A stretch of 64,000 nucleotides of DNA from positions 186,001 to 250,000 of the forward strand of contig NZ_KB895379.1 of NCBI RefSeq assembly GCF_000374825.1, read 5' to 3'. A program made the translations under genes and the position numbers. Below the pieces are notes generated by a model, which saw nothing but the letters and a program-made list of their open reading frames with translations, did not search any database and had not been told where the DNA came from. Position 1 is the first letter of the stretch; each line of letters starts with the position of its first letter. This document shows, in pieces, positions 43,876-53,682 of the stretch. This DNA comes from Paenibacillus sanguinis 2301083 = DSM 16941. Lineage in GTDB: Bacteria; Bacillota; Bacilli; Paenibacillales; Paenibacillaceae.

Positions 43876-44733
43876 TCAAGCCAGACCTTGAAGTCTCTTG
43901 GCCGCAATCAGCGTATTTTGCATCAGCATCGTAATGGTCATCGGGCCTACGCCGCCGGGAACAGGTGTAATCGGTCCGGAGATTTCCCGAACACTCTCAT
44001 AATCCACATCTCCCGCCAGCTTACCGTTATCCAGGCGATTCATCCCGACGTCGATGACAACAGCTCCCGGCTTCACATAAGAGGCATCCACAAAATTGGC
44101 TCGTCCAATAGCAACCACAAGAATGTCTGCTTGTTGGGTCAATTCCTTCATATTGGTGGTACGAGAATGACACATCGTAACCGTCGCATTCTCCCGTTGC
44201 AGCAGCAGGGATACCGGCTTGCCAACGATATTGCTGCGCCCGATTACCACCGCATGCTTGCCCGAGATTGAGAGACCTGTACGCTTGATCAGTTCAATAA
44301 CGCCCGCAGGAGTGCAAGGCAACAGACTATCGTCACCAATGACCAGATTCCCCACATTCACGGGATGGAAGCCATCAACGTCTTTCTCTACTGCGATAGC
44401 GTCAATGACCGCCTTCTCCTCGATATGCCCCGGCAAGGGCAACTGGACCAGAATCCCATGGATATTCGCCTGCTGATTCAGCTTATTCACCAGAGTCAAC
44501 AGTTCATCCTGTGAGGTCGCGGCTGAGAGACGGTGAACTTCGGAATAGTAGCCCAGATCATGACAAGCCTTCTCCTTATTGCGTACATAGACTTGAGATG
44601 CCGGATCTTCGCCAACGAGCACGACGGCCAGCCCCGGTGTGAAGCCCTGCTTCACCAGTTGCTGCACTTCCTCTCGCAAACTTCCCCGAATATCCTCTGA
44701 GATTTGTTTCCCGTTAATGATAGGTGCTGACAT
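43876..44733 (-). CDS. folD: Bifunctional methylenetetrahydrofolate dehydrogenase/cyclohydrolase
   Basis: 285 residues. Interconverts methylene-, methenyl- and formyl-tetrahydrofolate. Signatures: [20 protein letters not shown] (catalytic Tyr and Lys), [42 protein letters not shown] and [18 protein letters not shown] 44733 after GGAGAG gives the normal length. Between nusB and xseA, as in B. subtilis. Confidence 0.96.
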   Translation of the reverse strand: MSAPIINGKQISEDIRGSLREEVQQLVKQGFTPGLAVVLVGEDPASQVYVRNKEKACHDLGYYSEVHRLSAATSQDELLTLVNKLNQQANIHGILVQLPLPGHIEEKAVIDAIAVEKDVDGFHPVNVGNLVIGDDSLLPCTPAGVIELIKRTGLSISGKHAVVIGRSNIVGKPVSLLLQRENATVTMCHSRTTNMKELTQQADILVVAIGRANFVDASYVKPGAVVIDVGMNRLDNGKLAGDVDYESVREISGPITPVPGGVGPMTITMLMQNTLIAAKRLQGLA

Positions 44734-44758
44734 GTCATCTCTCCTCTGCTCTGTGTAA

Positions 44759-44800
44759 GGTAATTCAAAAAATCTGCTTTTGATCACGAAGCGGGTAAGG
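44759..44800. repeat. Dispersed TTCAAAAA hairpin repeat, copy R3
   Basis: Reads GGTAATTCAAAAAATCTGC then TTTTGATCACGAAGCGGGT, the second part identical over 19 nt to copy R2 at 18600. Lies between folD and nusB. Confidence 0.65.
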
Positions 44801-44850
44801 CAGCGCGTTCAACGTCGAGTCTTGAATTCACCCCGTGCCAAGCGAAAATT

Positions 44851-45300
44851 TTATCGTTTGCTCTTCAACTGCTCGACATCCTGAATCATCTTGCCAAGTA
44901 CGCCATTCACGAATTTACCGGAATCTCCGGTTCCGAAGTGCTTGGCCAACTCAATGGCTTCGTTGACGGCCACTTTGCCCGGAACATCATCACGAAATAC
45001 CATTTCGTAAGTAGCAAGTCGAAGCACCTGCCGATCCACTTTGGACAATCGGCTAAGCTGCCAGCCCTTCAAATAGTCGACCAACAATTCGTCAATGGCC
45101 TCTTTATGCCCCCAGGTCCCCTCAATCAGTTCCAGCACAAACGCTTTGGTTGCATCGATGTCGGACAATTCCACTTCACTTTCATTTTCCCCCGCCGCTT
45201 CCGTCAGCAGCATCATCACCGCTTCTTCCGCATCCACCTCATTCATTTCCATCTGGTACATGCTCTGCACCGCAATTTCTCTGGCTAATCGCCGTTTCAT
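44851..45300 (-). CDS. nusB: Transcription antitermination factor NusB
   Basis: 149 residues, all-helical. Begins [20 protein letters not shown] and contains [19 protein letters not shown] and [20 protein letters not shown] then FVNGVLGKM, the family hallmarks. With NusE it binds boxA in rRNA leaders. Slightly longer than E. coli NusB through an acidic insert. Confidence 0.95.
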   Translation of the reverse strand: MKRRLAREIAVQSMYQMEMNEVDAEEAVMMLLTEAAGENESEVELSDIDATKAFVLELIEGTWGHKEAIDELLVDYLKGWQLSRLSKVDRQVLRLATYEMVFRDDVPGKVAVNEAIELAKHFGTGDSGKFVNGVLGKMIQDVEQLKSKR

Positions 45301-45448
45301 GGTTTTCCTCCTAAAATTAATCTCAAGCCGTATATCCTTGGTTGCAAATCGCCCTACCCGGACAAAAAAAGACCCGTAACAGGCTTACTCCACAAAATGG
45401 GCAAGAAGGTTCCTCAGCTCTTTTTCTGGAGAAAGCATATTACAGGGA

Positions 45449-45694
45449 TCATTTAAAAGGGCGCCAGCGTGAAGACAACCATTCCCAAATTCGGCCCCAG
45501 GGCAAGAAAGGGCCTTCCTCCAAGTCCTTCTGTTTGCCTACAGTATATCCGATAAACAACAGTAAGGCACAGAACAGCATATTCCAAAAATCAAAAAACA
45601 TATAGATTATCCATAAGAACAAGGCCGTCGCTATTCCGAGCAAGCGTCCTCTATAATTCTCCCATAATTCCTTCCAAAACATCCCGCTGCTCAC
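45449..45694 (-). CDS. DUF2273 family small membrane protein
   Basis: 81 residues. Two close hydrophobic segments (LLGIATALFLWIIYMFFDF and NMLFCALLLFIGYTVG) then KQKDLEEGPFLPWGRIWEWL. DUF2273 proteins accompany AmaP and Asp23 and are thought to help anchor them. Starts 2 nt after the amaP stop, so translationally coupled. Confidence 0.85.
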   Translation of the reverse strand: MSSGMFWKELWENYRGRLLGIATALFLWIIYMFFDFWNMLFCALLLFIGYTVGKQKDLEEGPFLPWGRIWEWLSSRWRPFK

Positions 45695-45696
45695 CT

Positions 45697-46236
45697 CTAT
45701 TCAACCCGGCTTTTGATCACCGGTGAATGAACCAGATTGGCGATGTATACCGAGACATACGTTACGGGAATCCCCGTAATCTCCTCTACATGGTCATGAA
45801 CCTGCTTCTGCACTTCTTCCGTCAGCAACGGAATAGAGCTTTCTCCATCCACCATGGCACGAACTACAATTTCCAGGCCAGCTTCTGTAATGCGAATACG
45901 TGTCTTGACTTCCTTAATACCGCGAACACGGGATGCCGCCTTGAACGACAAGTTCTCAATCGTCTCTACCGAAATTTGAATATCGCCGTATTCCGTCCGC
46001 TGGTCGATCGAAGACATCGACGTCCGATCTCTGCGCACTGATATGTAGAAAAAGCGGATGCTCAAGAGCAGCAAGATAATGATGACCGTCCACACACTGA
46101 TGTAATAAGCTTGGTGCTTCAGTACATCGCTATCCAGAGGTATGGCCTTCGTCAGCAAAAGAATCGCGAACAAGGTTAGTATAATAATGCTCAAGCTATA
46201 GATAAACAGCAACAATCGATCTAAAATTTTGGCCAC
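45697..46236 (-). CDS. amaP: Alkaline shock response membrane anchor protein AmaP
   Basis: 179 residues. Two N-terminal membrane helices (LLLFIYSLSIIILTLFAILL and VWTVIIILLLLSIRFFYI), then an Asp23-like soluble domain (YGDIQISVETIENLSFKAAS, EITGIPVTYVSVYIANLV). In staphylococci AmaP tethers Asp23 to the membrane. It is followed by the DUF2273 gene and preceded by the Asp23-type gene, making a full module. Confidence 0.88.
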   Translation of the reverse strand: MAKILDRLLLFIYSLSIIILTLFAILLLTKAIPLDSDVLKHQAYYISVWTVIIILLLLSIRFFYISVRRDRTSMSSIDQRTEYGDIQISVETIENLSFKAASRVRGIKEVKTRIRITEAGLEIVVRAMVDGESSIPLLTEEVQKQVHDHVEEITGIPVTYVSVYIANLVHSPVIKSRVE

Positions 46237-46284
46237 GGCAAGTATAGCCTCCTTGGTACAGCGTGTCCACGCTGAAAATTACAG

Positions 46285-46316
46285 TAAACCCCTGACCCAG
46301 AACGGTCGGGGGTTTA
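46285..46316 (-). terminator. Hairpin between Asp23-type gene and amaP
   Basis: TAAACCCCTGACC and GGTCGGGGGTTTA pair around 6 nt, 11 nt after the asp23-type stop. The T-run is poor, so it may allow partial read-through into amaP. Confidence 0.6.
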
Positions 46317-46326
46317 TGAACCAACA

Positions 46327-46734
46327 TTATTTCACCCGGTGAGCCGGCTCCAATTCTTCAACACGCTCCGTTGCTTTGAAGATGACGTCGTGAATATGTA
46401 CGTTCACTTCCACTACGTTCAGCCCCGTCATCGTTTCGATCGAGCGTTTGACATTGCGTTGAATTTCGGAAGCTACTTCAGGCAGACGATTGCCGTATTC
46501 CACAATCACCGACACGTCCACAGCCGCTTCGCGTTGTCCAACTTCCACCTTGACACCCTTGGACAGGTTCTTTCTGCCAAGCAGTTCAGCAATGCCTCCA
46601 GCAAAGCCCCCGCTCATTCCGGCAACACCTTTGACTTCAACGGTAGCCAGACCAGCGATAACTTCAATAACCTCCGGGGCAATCTGAATTTCACCGATCT
46701 CCGTGCGTTCAAATTCCGTAGGCAATGTGCTCAT
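46327..46734 (-). CDS. yqhY: Asp23/Gls24 family envelope stress protein (YqhY-like)
   Basis: 135 residues, single Asp23 domain: EIQIAPEVIEVIAGLATVEV then KGVAGMSGGF, VDVSVIVEYGNRLPEVASEI and VVEVNVHIHDVIF. YqhY is an abundant protein linked genetically to acetyl-CoA carboxylase in B. subtilis, and here too it follows accBC. Start at ATG 46734 with GAGAGGTGG 9 nt upstream. Confidence 0.92.
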   Translation of the reverse strand: MSTLPTEFERTEIGEIQIAPEVIEVIAGLATVEVKGVAGMSGGFAGGIAELLGRKNLSKGVKVEVGQREAAVDVSVIVEYGNRLPEVASEIQRNVKRSIETMTGLNVVEVNVHIHDVIFKATERVEELEPAHRVK

Positions 46735-46847
46735 TCTATTCATCCACCTCTCAATAAGTATGACGCCGCAATAGCGGGTATAGCTGCGCACTTATTATAC
46801 ATACTATATCATTTCGGGTTCATTATGACAAACGAGCAAGCAGCTTC

Positions 46848-48191
46848 TTAAATCTCGTTTTCTTCCAGAAATTTAATATCAAAATCACCCTTGAGAAAGG
46901 CAGGATGCTCCAGCAATCTCTGATGAAAAGGAATGGTCGTATGAATGCCTTCAATCGCAAATTCGGATAAGGCCCGCTTCATCTTGGCAATAGCTTCTTC
47001 CCGCGTTGCTCCCCAAACGATCAGCTTCGCAATCATGGAATCATAATGCGGAGAGATCGTATATCCCGGATATGCCCCGCTGTCTACACGCACGCCCGGA
47101 CCTCCTGGCGGCAAATAAAATCCGATTTTCCCAGGGGACGGCATGAAGTTGCGTGCAGGATCTTCGGCGTTGATACGGCACTCGATGGACCAGCCGTTCA
47201 GTTCAACATCCTCCTGATTAAACGAAAGGGGATTGCCCTCCGCTACGGAGATCATCTCCTGAATCAAGTCAATACCTGTAACCATTTCTGTGACCGGGTG
47301 CTCAACCTGAATTCTGGTGTTCATCTCCATAAAGTAGAAATGACCATCCGGGCTCAACAGAAATTCCAGCGTACCCGCCCCCGAATAATTCACAGCAAGC
47401 GCTGCGCGTACGGCAGCTTCACCCATTTCACGGCGCTTCTCCTCCGTAAGTATAGGGCAAGGCGCCTCCTCGATCAGCTTCTGGCGGCGGCGCTGAATCG
47501 AGCAATCCCGCTCGCCCAGATAAACCGCGTTGCCATGCTTGTCGGCAATGATTTGAATCTCTACATGCTTCATGCCGGTTAAAAATTTCTCCAGATATAC
47601 GCCAGCATTGCCGAAGGCCTTCTGGGCTTCCTGCTGAGCTGTTGTAATCTGCTTGATCAGCGAATTCTCGTCCTCCGCAATGCGGATTCCCTTGCCTCCG
47701 CCCCCGGCCGTAGCCTTGATGATGACGGGATAACCGATATCACGGGCGATCATGATTGCTTCATCGATATCCTCAACGAGGCCATCCGTACCTGGAATAA
47801 CGGGTACTTTTGCATCCTTCATCGTCTGTTTGGCTACCGCCTTATCTCCCATTCGCGTAATCGCTTCGGGAGAGGGGCCGATAAACGTAATATTGCAGGA
47901 GCCACAGATTTCTGCGAAATCGGCATTTTCGGCCAAAAATCCATAGCCTGGATGGATGGCATCACATTCTGTCAAAGTAGCAACGCTCATCAGATTGGTC
48001 AAATTCAGGTAACTGTCCTTGGACAGGGTAGGCCCGATACAATAGGCTTCATCAGCCAAACGCACATGCAGCGAATCCTTATCTGCCTCAGAATATACCG
48101 CCACCGTGGAAATGCCCAGTTCGCGGCAGGCGCGAATAATCCGAACCGCAATTTCGCCGCGGTTTGCGATTAATACTTTGTGAAATTTCAT
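46848..48191 (-). CDS. accC: Acetyl-CoA carboxylase, biotin carboxylase subunit
   Basis: 447 residues. Carboxylates the biotin on AccB using ATP and bicarbonate, first step of fatty acid synthesis. ATP-grasp motifs: [54 protein letters not shown]. Pairs with accB 72 nt upstream. Confidence 0.97.
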   Translation of the reverse strand: MKFHKVLIANRGEIAVRIIRACRELGISTVAVYSEADKDSLHVRLADEAYCIGPTLSKDSYLNLTNLMSVATLTECDAIHPGYGFLAENADFAEICGSCNITFIGPSPEAITRMGDKAVAKQTMKDAKVPVIPGTDGLVEDIDEAIMIARDIGYPVIIKATAGGGGKGIRIAEDENSLIKQITTAQQEAQKAFGNAGVYLEKFLTGMKHVEIQIIADKHGNAVYLGERDCSIQRRRQKLIEEAPCPILTEEKRREMGEAAVRAALAVNYSGAGTLEFLLSPDGHFYFMEMNTRIQVEHPVTEMVTGIDLIQEMISVAEGNPLSFNQEDVELNGWSIECRINAEDPARNFMPSPGKIGFYLPPGGPGVRVDSGAYPGYTISPHYDSMIAKLIVWGATREEAIAKMKRALSEFAIEGIHTTIPFHQRLLEHPAFLKGDFDIKFLEENEI

Positions 48192-48263
48192 AAGTGTCTC
48201 ATGTCCTCCTTTGGAAAGCGACGCCCCTCACTCTTGGACAGGTGCGGGTGCGATACAATCTAG

Positions 48264-48758
48264 CTACTCCGGCTTCACCAAGAAAAGAGGTTGTCCGTAT
48301 TCTACCATTTGACCATTTTCCACGAGAATTTCAGCAATTTCACCCTTGACTTCAGCCTCAAGTTCATTCATCAGCTTCATCGCTTCGATAATGCAGACCG
48401 TTGTTTTCTCGCCTACCTTATCTCCGATGTTGACAAAAGGCTGGGCTTCCGGGGAAGAGGAACGATAAAAGGTCCCTACCATCGGTGAAACTATCGTATG
48501 TAAATTAGCGACCGATGCACTGGCTCTCACCGATTCCTCTGCTTGCTGGGTTGCGGTCTCAGGGACAACAGGTGCGTTGGCGGCGGTTGAGAAATGCGGC
48601 ATTGCTGCCGGTACGACCGAAGATTGCATGTGAACAACCTCACTGACTCCAGGCTTACGAATACACAAACGAGCGCCTTCATTTTCAATCTCCAGCTCTT
48701 GCACGGATGTCTTGTCCAGTAGTTCGATCAATTCTTTGATTTCATTCAGTTTAAACAT
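48264..48758 (-). CDS. accB: Biotin carboxyl carrier protein of acetyl-CoA carboxylase
   Basis: 164 residues. N-terminal helical segment ([20 protein letters not shown]), an Ala/Pro/Val-rich linker and the biotinyl domain with the biotinylated lysine in [15 protein letters not shown] near 129 and the [14 protein letters not shown] thumb-containing start. Lies between spoIIIAH and accC, as in B. subtilis. Confidence 0.96.
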   Translation of the reverse strand: MFKLNEIKELIELLDKTSVQELEIENEGARLCIRKPGVSEVVHMQSSVVPAAMPHFSTAANAPVVPETATQQAEESVRASASVANLHTIVSPMVGTFYRSSSPEAQPFVNIGDKVGEKTTVCIIEAMKLMNELEAEVKGEIAEILVENGQMVEYGQPLFLVKPE

Positions 48759-48859
48759 GTTTTCACTCTCTCCTTCAGCTTTATAGGGAAAGCTTTAGCC
48801 CAGTGACAAGCATTTACAGTCCATAACTTTATGTATTATATCACAATCGATCAAAATGG

Positions 48860-48887
48860 AAAGAGCCCAAGTTTACCCGGGCTCTTT
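48860..48887 (-). terminator. spoIIIA operon terminator
   Basis: AAAGAGCCC and GGGCTCTTT form a 9-bp stem 44 nt after spoIIIAH, then CCATTTTG on the minus strand. Confidence 0.75.
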
Positions 48888-48930
48888 CCAAGCAATTATG
48901 GGCTTGCCGCTTCCAAGCTCACCGCTTTCG

Positions 48931-49713
48931 TTACTGTGTCACGTACTGCACGCTGACCTTGTCTTGAGTGATGTCCAATTCCTTGATAATCAAGTCCATG
49001 ATGCCAACCGCTTCCTTGGCCTCCATCTTCTCGCTGACAACGACAACCTTGAACTTATCATCCGCCTCGGTCACGACGGCATTGGCATATTGCTGTTTAA
49101 GCTTTTCTTCGATGTCATAAATCTTGGCTTCCTTCTCCTCAAGTGCGTTCAATTGCTGCTGGGCCATTGCGGATTCACTCACCGGTTTGTCCGTATCGCT
49201 GATGGTTTGCATCAGCTCTTCCTGCTTCTTCATGTTCTCTTGTGTCCGCTCGAATTGATAGGCTGTCAAAGTATCCATAGAAGACACACCCTGAGCTTCC
49301 ACTTCGCTCAATACATCTTGGTCGGTTACATTTGGAGCAGCGCTCTTTGTTGAGCTTGTATCTGCCTTCGCAGTCCCGGTTGTCGGTGTTTTCTCAGTGG
49401 ATGTGGTCTCTTCCTTGGTCACCGCGGAATCCTCCGCGCCTTCCTCCTGACCTTCCGGCAAGATTGCGGCATCCTCATCTGTAATTGCGTTGCCGTTCTC
49501 ACTACTGCCATCCGTTGTTACTTCTGAAAGAATAACATCGTTCCCCAGCGTTTGATCCTCGTTGCTTGGCAATACACCGCTGTCCGCCACCTGTTGCCCG
49601 TCAACCGGAGCGGATGGGGAAGGTCCATCTTCCGTAAACAGATAATAAGCGGATAAAATGACCATCAGGCTGAGCATAGACACTAACCAAATCGTTTGTC
49701 TTTTGGATTTCAT
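48931..49713 (-). CDS. spoIIIAH: SpoIIIAH, mother-cell part of the feeding channel
   Basis: 260 residues. One N-terminal membrane helix (TIWLVSMLSLMVILSAYYLF), a long acidic Ser/Thr/Glu-rich linker (about 30-130, much longer than in B. subtilis), then a ring-forming YscJ/FliF-like domain (QQLNALEEKEAKIYDIEEKL, VVVVSEKMEAKEAVGIM). It meets SpoIIQ across the engulfing membranes. Last gene of the spoIIIA operon. Confidence 0.94.
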   Translation of the reverse strand: MKSKRQTIWLVSMLSLMVILSAYYLFTEDGPSPSAPVDGQQVADSGVLPSNEDQTLGNDVILSEVTTDGSSENGNAITDEDAAILPEGQEEGAEDSAVTKEETTSTEKTPTTGTAKADTSSTKSAAPNVTDQDVLSEVEAQGVSSMDTLTAYQFERTQENMKKQEELMQTISDTDKPVSESAMAQQQLNALEEKEAKIYDIEEKLKQQYANAVVTEADDKFKVVVVSEKMEAKEAVGIMDLIIKELDITQDKVSVQYVTQ

Positions 49714-49746
49714 GTTTAAATTCCTCCTAGATAATGGGGTTGTAAT

Positions 49747-50385
49747 TTATTGAGACTGCTTGCGCGGCACGACGGAAATCCGGTAGGCGGGAACGTTCAG
49801 ACCCTTCTCGACGGCATCCACAATCAGCCCCTTAACCGTCTTGTTTTCCGCCCCTCTGGCCACGACCAGCACTCCTCGAACCTTGGGCTTGATCTTCTTG
49901 GTGACGATGGGCTGCTGCCCCACCGAAGCATCGTAAGTGACAATCTGACCGTCTCGTGTATATTGGGTAATATGCCGTTTGCCTCCGTCCGCGTCGCTTT
50001 CCTCCGTAAGTTCCTGCGAATCCTTCATATTGCGCTGGACCACGATTTCCTCAGTTGAATCAATAGTCACCAGCACATCGACAGCGCCAACGCCGACAAT
50101 TTTCTCCAAAATCTCCTTAGTCTTGTTCTCCAGGCTCGACTCAATTCCGACAAAATCATCATTTTCCGGCTCGCCCGCAAGCCCGGGCAACTCTTGCATT
50201 ACCGGAGGCTCCCTGCTGCCCCCTCCCTCGGTATCCACCTGCTTCACGTTGACAAATGAGTTGAACAACATGATGGCGACACCCACTAGTCCGAGAATCA
50301 AGAGCAAACGGAAGGTATTCACCGTCTTCTTGCCTTCTGCTCCGCGGCCTAACCATTGTTCCAGCTTCTTCAGCCATCCCGGCAT
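49747..50385 (-). CDS. spoIIIAG: SpoIIIAG, ring-forming feeding-channel protein
   Basis: 212 residues. One membrane helix (FRLLLILGLVGVAIMLFNSF), then a ring-building domain (VGVGAVDVLVTIDSTEEIVV, GVLVVARGAENKTVKGLIVD, VPAYRISVVPR). SpoIIIAG forms a large ring in the intermembrane space. Start at ATG 50385 with AGGGAGG 8 nt upstream. The spacer before it holds part of the dispersed repeat (GAGTTCAAAAAGTC, copy R5, about 50399-50416). Confidence 0.93.
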   Translation of the reverse strand: MPGWLKKLEQWLGRGAEGKKTVNTFRLLLILGLVGVAIMLFNSFVNVKQVDTEGGGSREPPVMQELPGLAGEPENDDFVGIESSLENKTKEILEKIVGVGAVDVLVTIDSTEEIVVQRNMKDSQELTEESDADGGKRHITQYTRDGQIVTYDASVGQQPIVTKKIKPKVRGVLVVARGAENKTVKGLIVDAVEKGLNVPAYRISVVPRKQSQ

Positions 50386-50398
50386 ATGTTTCACCTCC

Positions 50399-50416
50399 CT
50401 GACTTTTTGAACTCTT
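50399..50416. repeat. Partial dispersed repeat, copy R5
   Basis: On the minus strand AAGAGTTCAAAAAGTCAG lies between spoIIIAF and spoIIIAG and shares GAGTTCAAAAAGTC with copies R1 and R4. Only one arm is present, so it may be a fragment or chance. Confidence 0.35.
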
Positions 50417-50420
50417 ACTT

Positions 50421-51185
50421 TTAAGCGGGCGAATCCATAATCGTAACCGTCTCTTCCTCCACGCCCCATTGCTGCCGAAGCAGTTGTTCGATTTGCCGAG
50501 TCAACTGATGATCCGAGGTTTGGCTCGTTCCTTTGGAAGCTGCTTCATCGGTTTCTACCGGATCTGTGTTCGCAATCGCTGCCTTGCTGTCTAACGGTCT
50601 GCCTGCATCGTCCTCGGTCTGCTGATCGAGTTCGATCTGAATCTTTGGCACCGGTGCAATCGTCACTTGTTCCCGCCGCTTTGCAGCGCGTTGCCCTTCT
50701 TCCTCATTTGGCACGATCTGGGCCATGACAACCTCCACCGAAGCGATGATTGGCTGCGGGGGATTAGAATCCTCGGTCCCCGGCTTAGTAGCCAGCTTAA
50801 CGGTTACGCGATCTACGAAGCGCCCTGTCTCCCGTTCAATCTGATCCTTCATCTGCCTTGCAGCTTCCTCTCCAGCCCAGACCAAGGCTTCCTCTTCCCG
50901 TTTTTGCTTCAGCTTCTCTCCTTGCTTTAGAATGGCCTCGGTGCTCTCCCCCAGTTGCTGATCGTCTAGTCCGTCCATGCCTTGGGAGAATGCCACCTTC
51001 AATTGCTGTGCTGCATCCGCCGAGAATAGCTTGATGATCGGTGAGAGCAGGGTTAATAAAACCAGAAGGCTGACGACGAACCTGACGTAACGCTCCATAG
51101 CGCGGTTAGGCAAGAGCAGCTCGATAAAAACAGCAATCAACACGATAGAAATAATTTCCCGCAGCCATTCGGCCAGCCAGTTCAC
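50421..51185 (-). CDS. spoIIIAF: SpoIIIAF
   Basis: 254 residues, longer than the 206 of B. subtilis owing to a central acidic/Gln-rich insert. Two N-terminal membrane helices (IISIVLIAVFIELLLPN, YVRFVVSLLVLLTLLSPIIK), then a ring-type domain split by the insert and ending QIEQLLRQQWGVEEETVTIM. Starts with GTG, with AAGGTGG 7 nt upstream. Confidence 0.92.
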   Translation of the reverse strand: MNWLAEWLREIISIVLIAVFIELLLPNRAMERYVRFVVSLLVLLTLLSPIIKLFSADAAQQLKVAFSQGMDGLDDQQLGESTEAILKQGEKLKQKREEEALVWAGEEAARQMKDQIERETGRFVDRVTVKLATKPGTEDSNPPQPIIASVEVVMAQIVPNEEEGQRAAKRREQVTIAPVPKIQIELDQQTEDDAGRPLDSKAAIANTDPVETDEAASKGTSQTSDHQLTRQIEQLLRQQWGVEEETVTIMDSPA

Positions 51186-51225
51186 GTGCTCACCACCTTG
51201 TGTTCGTGCATCAGAATGAAGAGGT

Positions 51226-52425
51226 CTATCTCATCATGACCGTGATGTTCCCCGCTGTAAGCATGATGGTAATGGCCAAGAAAAACATCAGGCCAACCGC
51301 CGCCAGGGCGGCAAATACATACAGCATGCTCTTCCCGATGGTCTCCAGGCAGGTCACGATGGGGGAATCCCCTAACGGCTGCATCACCGCTCCCGCCAGG
51401 TTAAAGAGAAGCGACAAGGTAATGATCTTAATAGCCGGAAACGCGCAAAGCAGCAACAGAATAATGACGCCCACCAGACCTATGGAGTTCTTGACCAGCA
51501 AAGAGGCGGAAATCACTGTATCCGTGGCATCCGCAAACACCTTGCCAACCACCGGAATGAAATTTCCGGTTAAATATTTGGCGGCCCGCAGCGTTACCCC
51601 GTCTGCCACCGAACCGGCAATGCCCTTCACGGAAATGATCCCAAGGAAGACGGTCAGCAGGATACCCAGTAGAGCCATGCTAACTGTACGTAACAGATTG
51701 GCAAGTTGGGTCAGCTTGTACTTATCCGATAATGAGCTGACGATATGCAATACGGCTGAGAAGAACAACAACGGGAAGATCACGGTATGTACGGCTGTTC
51801 CTACCATATGTACCATGAACACTACCAAGGGATGTGTCACCGTAACCGTCACCGCGTTCCCCATGGAGGCCAGCAGGGTAAAGAGCAGCGGGACCATGGC
51901 CATCATAAAATCAATCATGCCGCTGATTGCATTCGTCGCATAAGTAATCGACACCCGGAAGCTGTTGATGGCCAACACCAAAATCACCATATAGCAGATG
52001 GAGTAAGCCACTTTGCTGACCTGTTTGCGCTCGAATGCGGTTTGAAGCGTCTCCAGAATCAGGCTGAAAATGGAGAGCAATACGATGGTGACCAGAATAT
52101 GTCCGTTGTAGAGCACCTCATGCCACATATACCGCATTAATCCCGACAAACCGGATTTAAGGCTGAAGCTCTGATCTTGCTGTAACAGCAGCTCCATAAA
52201 GGTAGGGACCTTCTGATCGGGGAAAAATCCGCCATACTCCTTCATGAGCTGCTGCCAGTAAGCTTCGACTTGATCAATGGGCAACTCTTCCGCTTGACGC
52301 TCCATCCAGTTATCATCCGCTCCCGGAGCGGCGGAGGCCAGAAACGGCACATTCCAGAACAAAATGAAGCCCAGAATGAGCAGGAATAGCGTTTTTCCAT
52401 GCCCACGTCCGTTGGTGGTCTCCAT
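51226..52425 (-). CDS. spoIIIAE: SpoIIIAE, polytopic membrane channel component
   Basis: 399 residues, cleavable signal-like N-terminus (LFLLILGFILFWNVPFLASA) and about seven further membrane spans. Conserved blocks: SGLMRYMWHEVLYNGHIL, MIDFMMAMVPLLFTLLASMG and KGIAGSVADGVTLRAAKYLT. Proposed membrane pore of the SpoIIIA-SpoIIQ complex. Confidence 0.94.
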   Translation of the reverse strand: METTNGRGHGKTLFLLILGFILFWNVPFLASAAPGADDNWMERQAEELPIDQVEAYWQQLMKEYGGFFPDQKVPTFMELLLQQDQSFSLKSGLSGLMRYMWHEVLYNGHILVTIVLLSIFSLILETLQTAFERKQVSKVAYSICYMVILVLAINSFRVSITYATNAISGMIDFMMAMVPLLFTLLASMGNAVTVTVTHPLVVFMVHMVGTAVHTVIFPLLFFSAVLHIVSSLSDKYKLTQLANLLRTVSMALLGILLTVFLGIISVKGIAGSVADGVTLRAAKYLTGNFIPVVGKVFADATDTVISASLLVKNSIGLVGVIILLLLCAFPAIKIITLSLLFNLAGAVMQPLGDSPIVTCLETIGKSMLYVFAALAAVGLMFFLAITIMLTAGNITVMMR

Positions 52426-52498
52426 CCTCTCTCCCCCATTCTCATGCAGTGTTTATTTATCCGTCAGGCGTTCAGCATTCGGGAAGATTGGACGAGCG

Positions 52499-52888
52499 CT
52501 AAGCCGGCAGCAGCTTGATAACAGTTTCCACAATGATGCTGATAATCGGAATGGCAAGCACCATGATGAAGACCTTTCCGGCCATTTCAATTTTGCTGGC
52601 AATGCTCTCTTGTCCGGCATCCCGCACAATTTGTGCCCCGAACTCAGCGATATAAGCAATTCCGATAATTTTCAGCAGCGTCTTGAGGTAGATCATCTCG
52701 ACTCCGGATTTGTCGGCCAAGTCCTCAAGCACCTCGATAATGCCGCCAATTTTACCGATGAGATATAAAAAAATGAGAATTCCGGTACTTGCGGCAATCA
52801 GAAAAGCGAAGATCGGCTTGGTTTCTTTAATGACCAGAATCAGTACAGTTGCAATCAGGCCAAGCCCGACAATTTGGATGATTTCCAT
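52499..52888 (-). CDS. spoIIIAD: SpoIIIAD
   Basis: 129 residues, membrane protein of about four spans. Contains IVGLGLIATVLILVIKETKP, KTLLKIIGIAYIAEFGAQIV and KVFIMVLAIPIISIIVETVI. Part of the spoIIIA secretion-like complex made in the mother cell; resembles type III secretion export-gate proteins. 10 nt after spoIIIAC. Confidence 0.94.
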   Translation of the reverse strand: MEIIQIVGLGLIATVLILVIKETKPIFAFLIAASTGILIFLYLIGKIGGIIEVLEDLADKSGVEMIYLKTLLKIIGIAYIAEFGAQIVRDAGQESIASKIEMAGKVFIMVLAIPIISIIVETVIKLLPA

Positions 52889-52898
52889 AGGAATTCAC

Positions 52899-53102
52899 CT
52901 ACTGAAACAAGAAGATCGATTTAATTTCCTGAAACAGACTGTCAAGCAGCCGGATGACCATGAATAGAACAACGACGAATCCGATCAGCGTCACCCAATG
53001 CGCCATGTCTTCCTTGCCCATCTGCTTCAATACAGTATGGATCATGGCGATTATGATACCGATGCCCGCAATCTGAAAGATGGCGTTCACTTCTATGTTC
53101 AT
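52899..53102 (-). CDS. spoIIIAC: SpoIIIAC
   Basis: 67 residues with two membrane helices: FQIAGIGIIIAMIHTVLKQM and WVTLIGFVVVLFMVIRLLDS. Typical length and sequence. GAGGTG lies upstream of its ATG. Smallest member of the operon, between AB and AD. Confidence 0.94.
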   Translation of the reverse strand: MNIEVNAIFQIAGIGIIIAMIHTVLKQMGKEDMAHWVTLIGFVVVLFMVIRLLDSLFQEIKSIFLFQ

Positions 53103-53163
53103 TGATTTGGCACCTCGCTAACGATTTCACAGGCGGCAATCGGCCGTGGAGGAAATGGGTAAT

Positions 53164-53682
53164 TTAGTAGAATAAAATGACAATGAACGCTCCGCACAGC
53201 AATCCTAAACTTCGATACATCTTCTCATAACGGGCCTGGTCTTCACGCGCTGCGGATTCCTCGCTCTCCAGTTGCCGGACCGCTGTGGACAGATGACCCA
53301 ATTGATCCCGGCGGTCGCTTGTCCCGAGGGTGTAGCTTAACTGCCGGATCACCTCCTGCTCAGCCCCTTTCATAGCGGTATTCCCCCATAGCTTCGCAGC
53401 GGCATGCTCCAGACTCTGTTGGGCTGTCCATTGCTGACCTGAATCCATGTTGTCCGCTGCCTTGACGAATAGGGATCTGATCGGCTCTTGGGCTTGCTCT
53501 CCGATACGGCGCATCGCATCGGGGAGCGGTGTAAAACCATACATTATCTCGGTCTCCAGGCGTTTCAGAGCCAGAATCAGACGGCGAATCTGATGAGGAC
53601 GCGCTGCATATTGCCTGGCATGAAGCCATCCGGCCAGCGTGGCTGCCAACAGAACGAGCGCAGCTCCGAACATTTTAACCAT
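53164..53682 (-). CDS. spoIIIAB: SpoIIIAB
   Basis: 172 residues. N-terminal helix (MFGAALVLLAATLAGWLHAR) and C-terminal helix (SLGLLCGAFIVILFY) around a helical domain (RPHQIRRLILALKRLETEIM, YGFTPLPDAMRRIG). GspF-like platform protein. The ATG at 53682 overlaps the spoIIIAA stop; longer upstream readings overlap AA and are rejected. Confidence 0.93.
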   Translation of the reverse strand: MVKMFGAALVLLAATLAGWLHARQYAARPHQIRRLILALKRLETEIMYGFTPLPDAMRRIGEQAQEPIRSLFVKAADNMDSGQQWTAQQSLEHAAAKLWGNTAMKGAEQEVIRQLSYTLGTSDRRDQLGHLSTAVRQLESEESAAREDQARYEKMYRSLGLLCGAFIVILFY

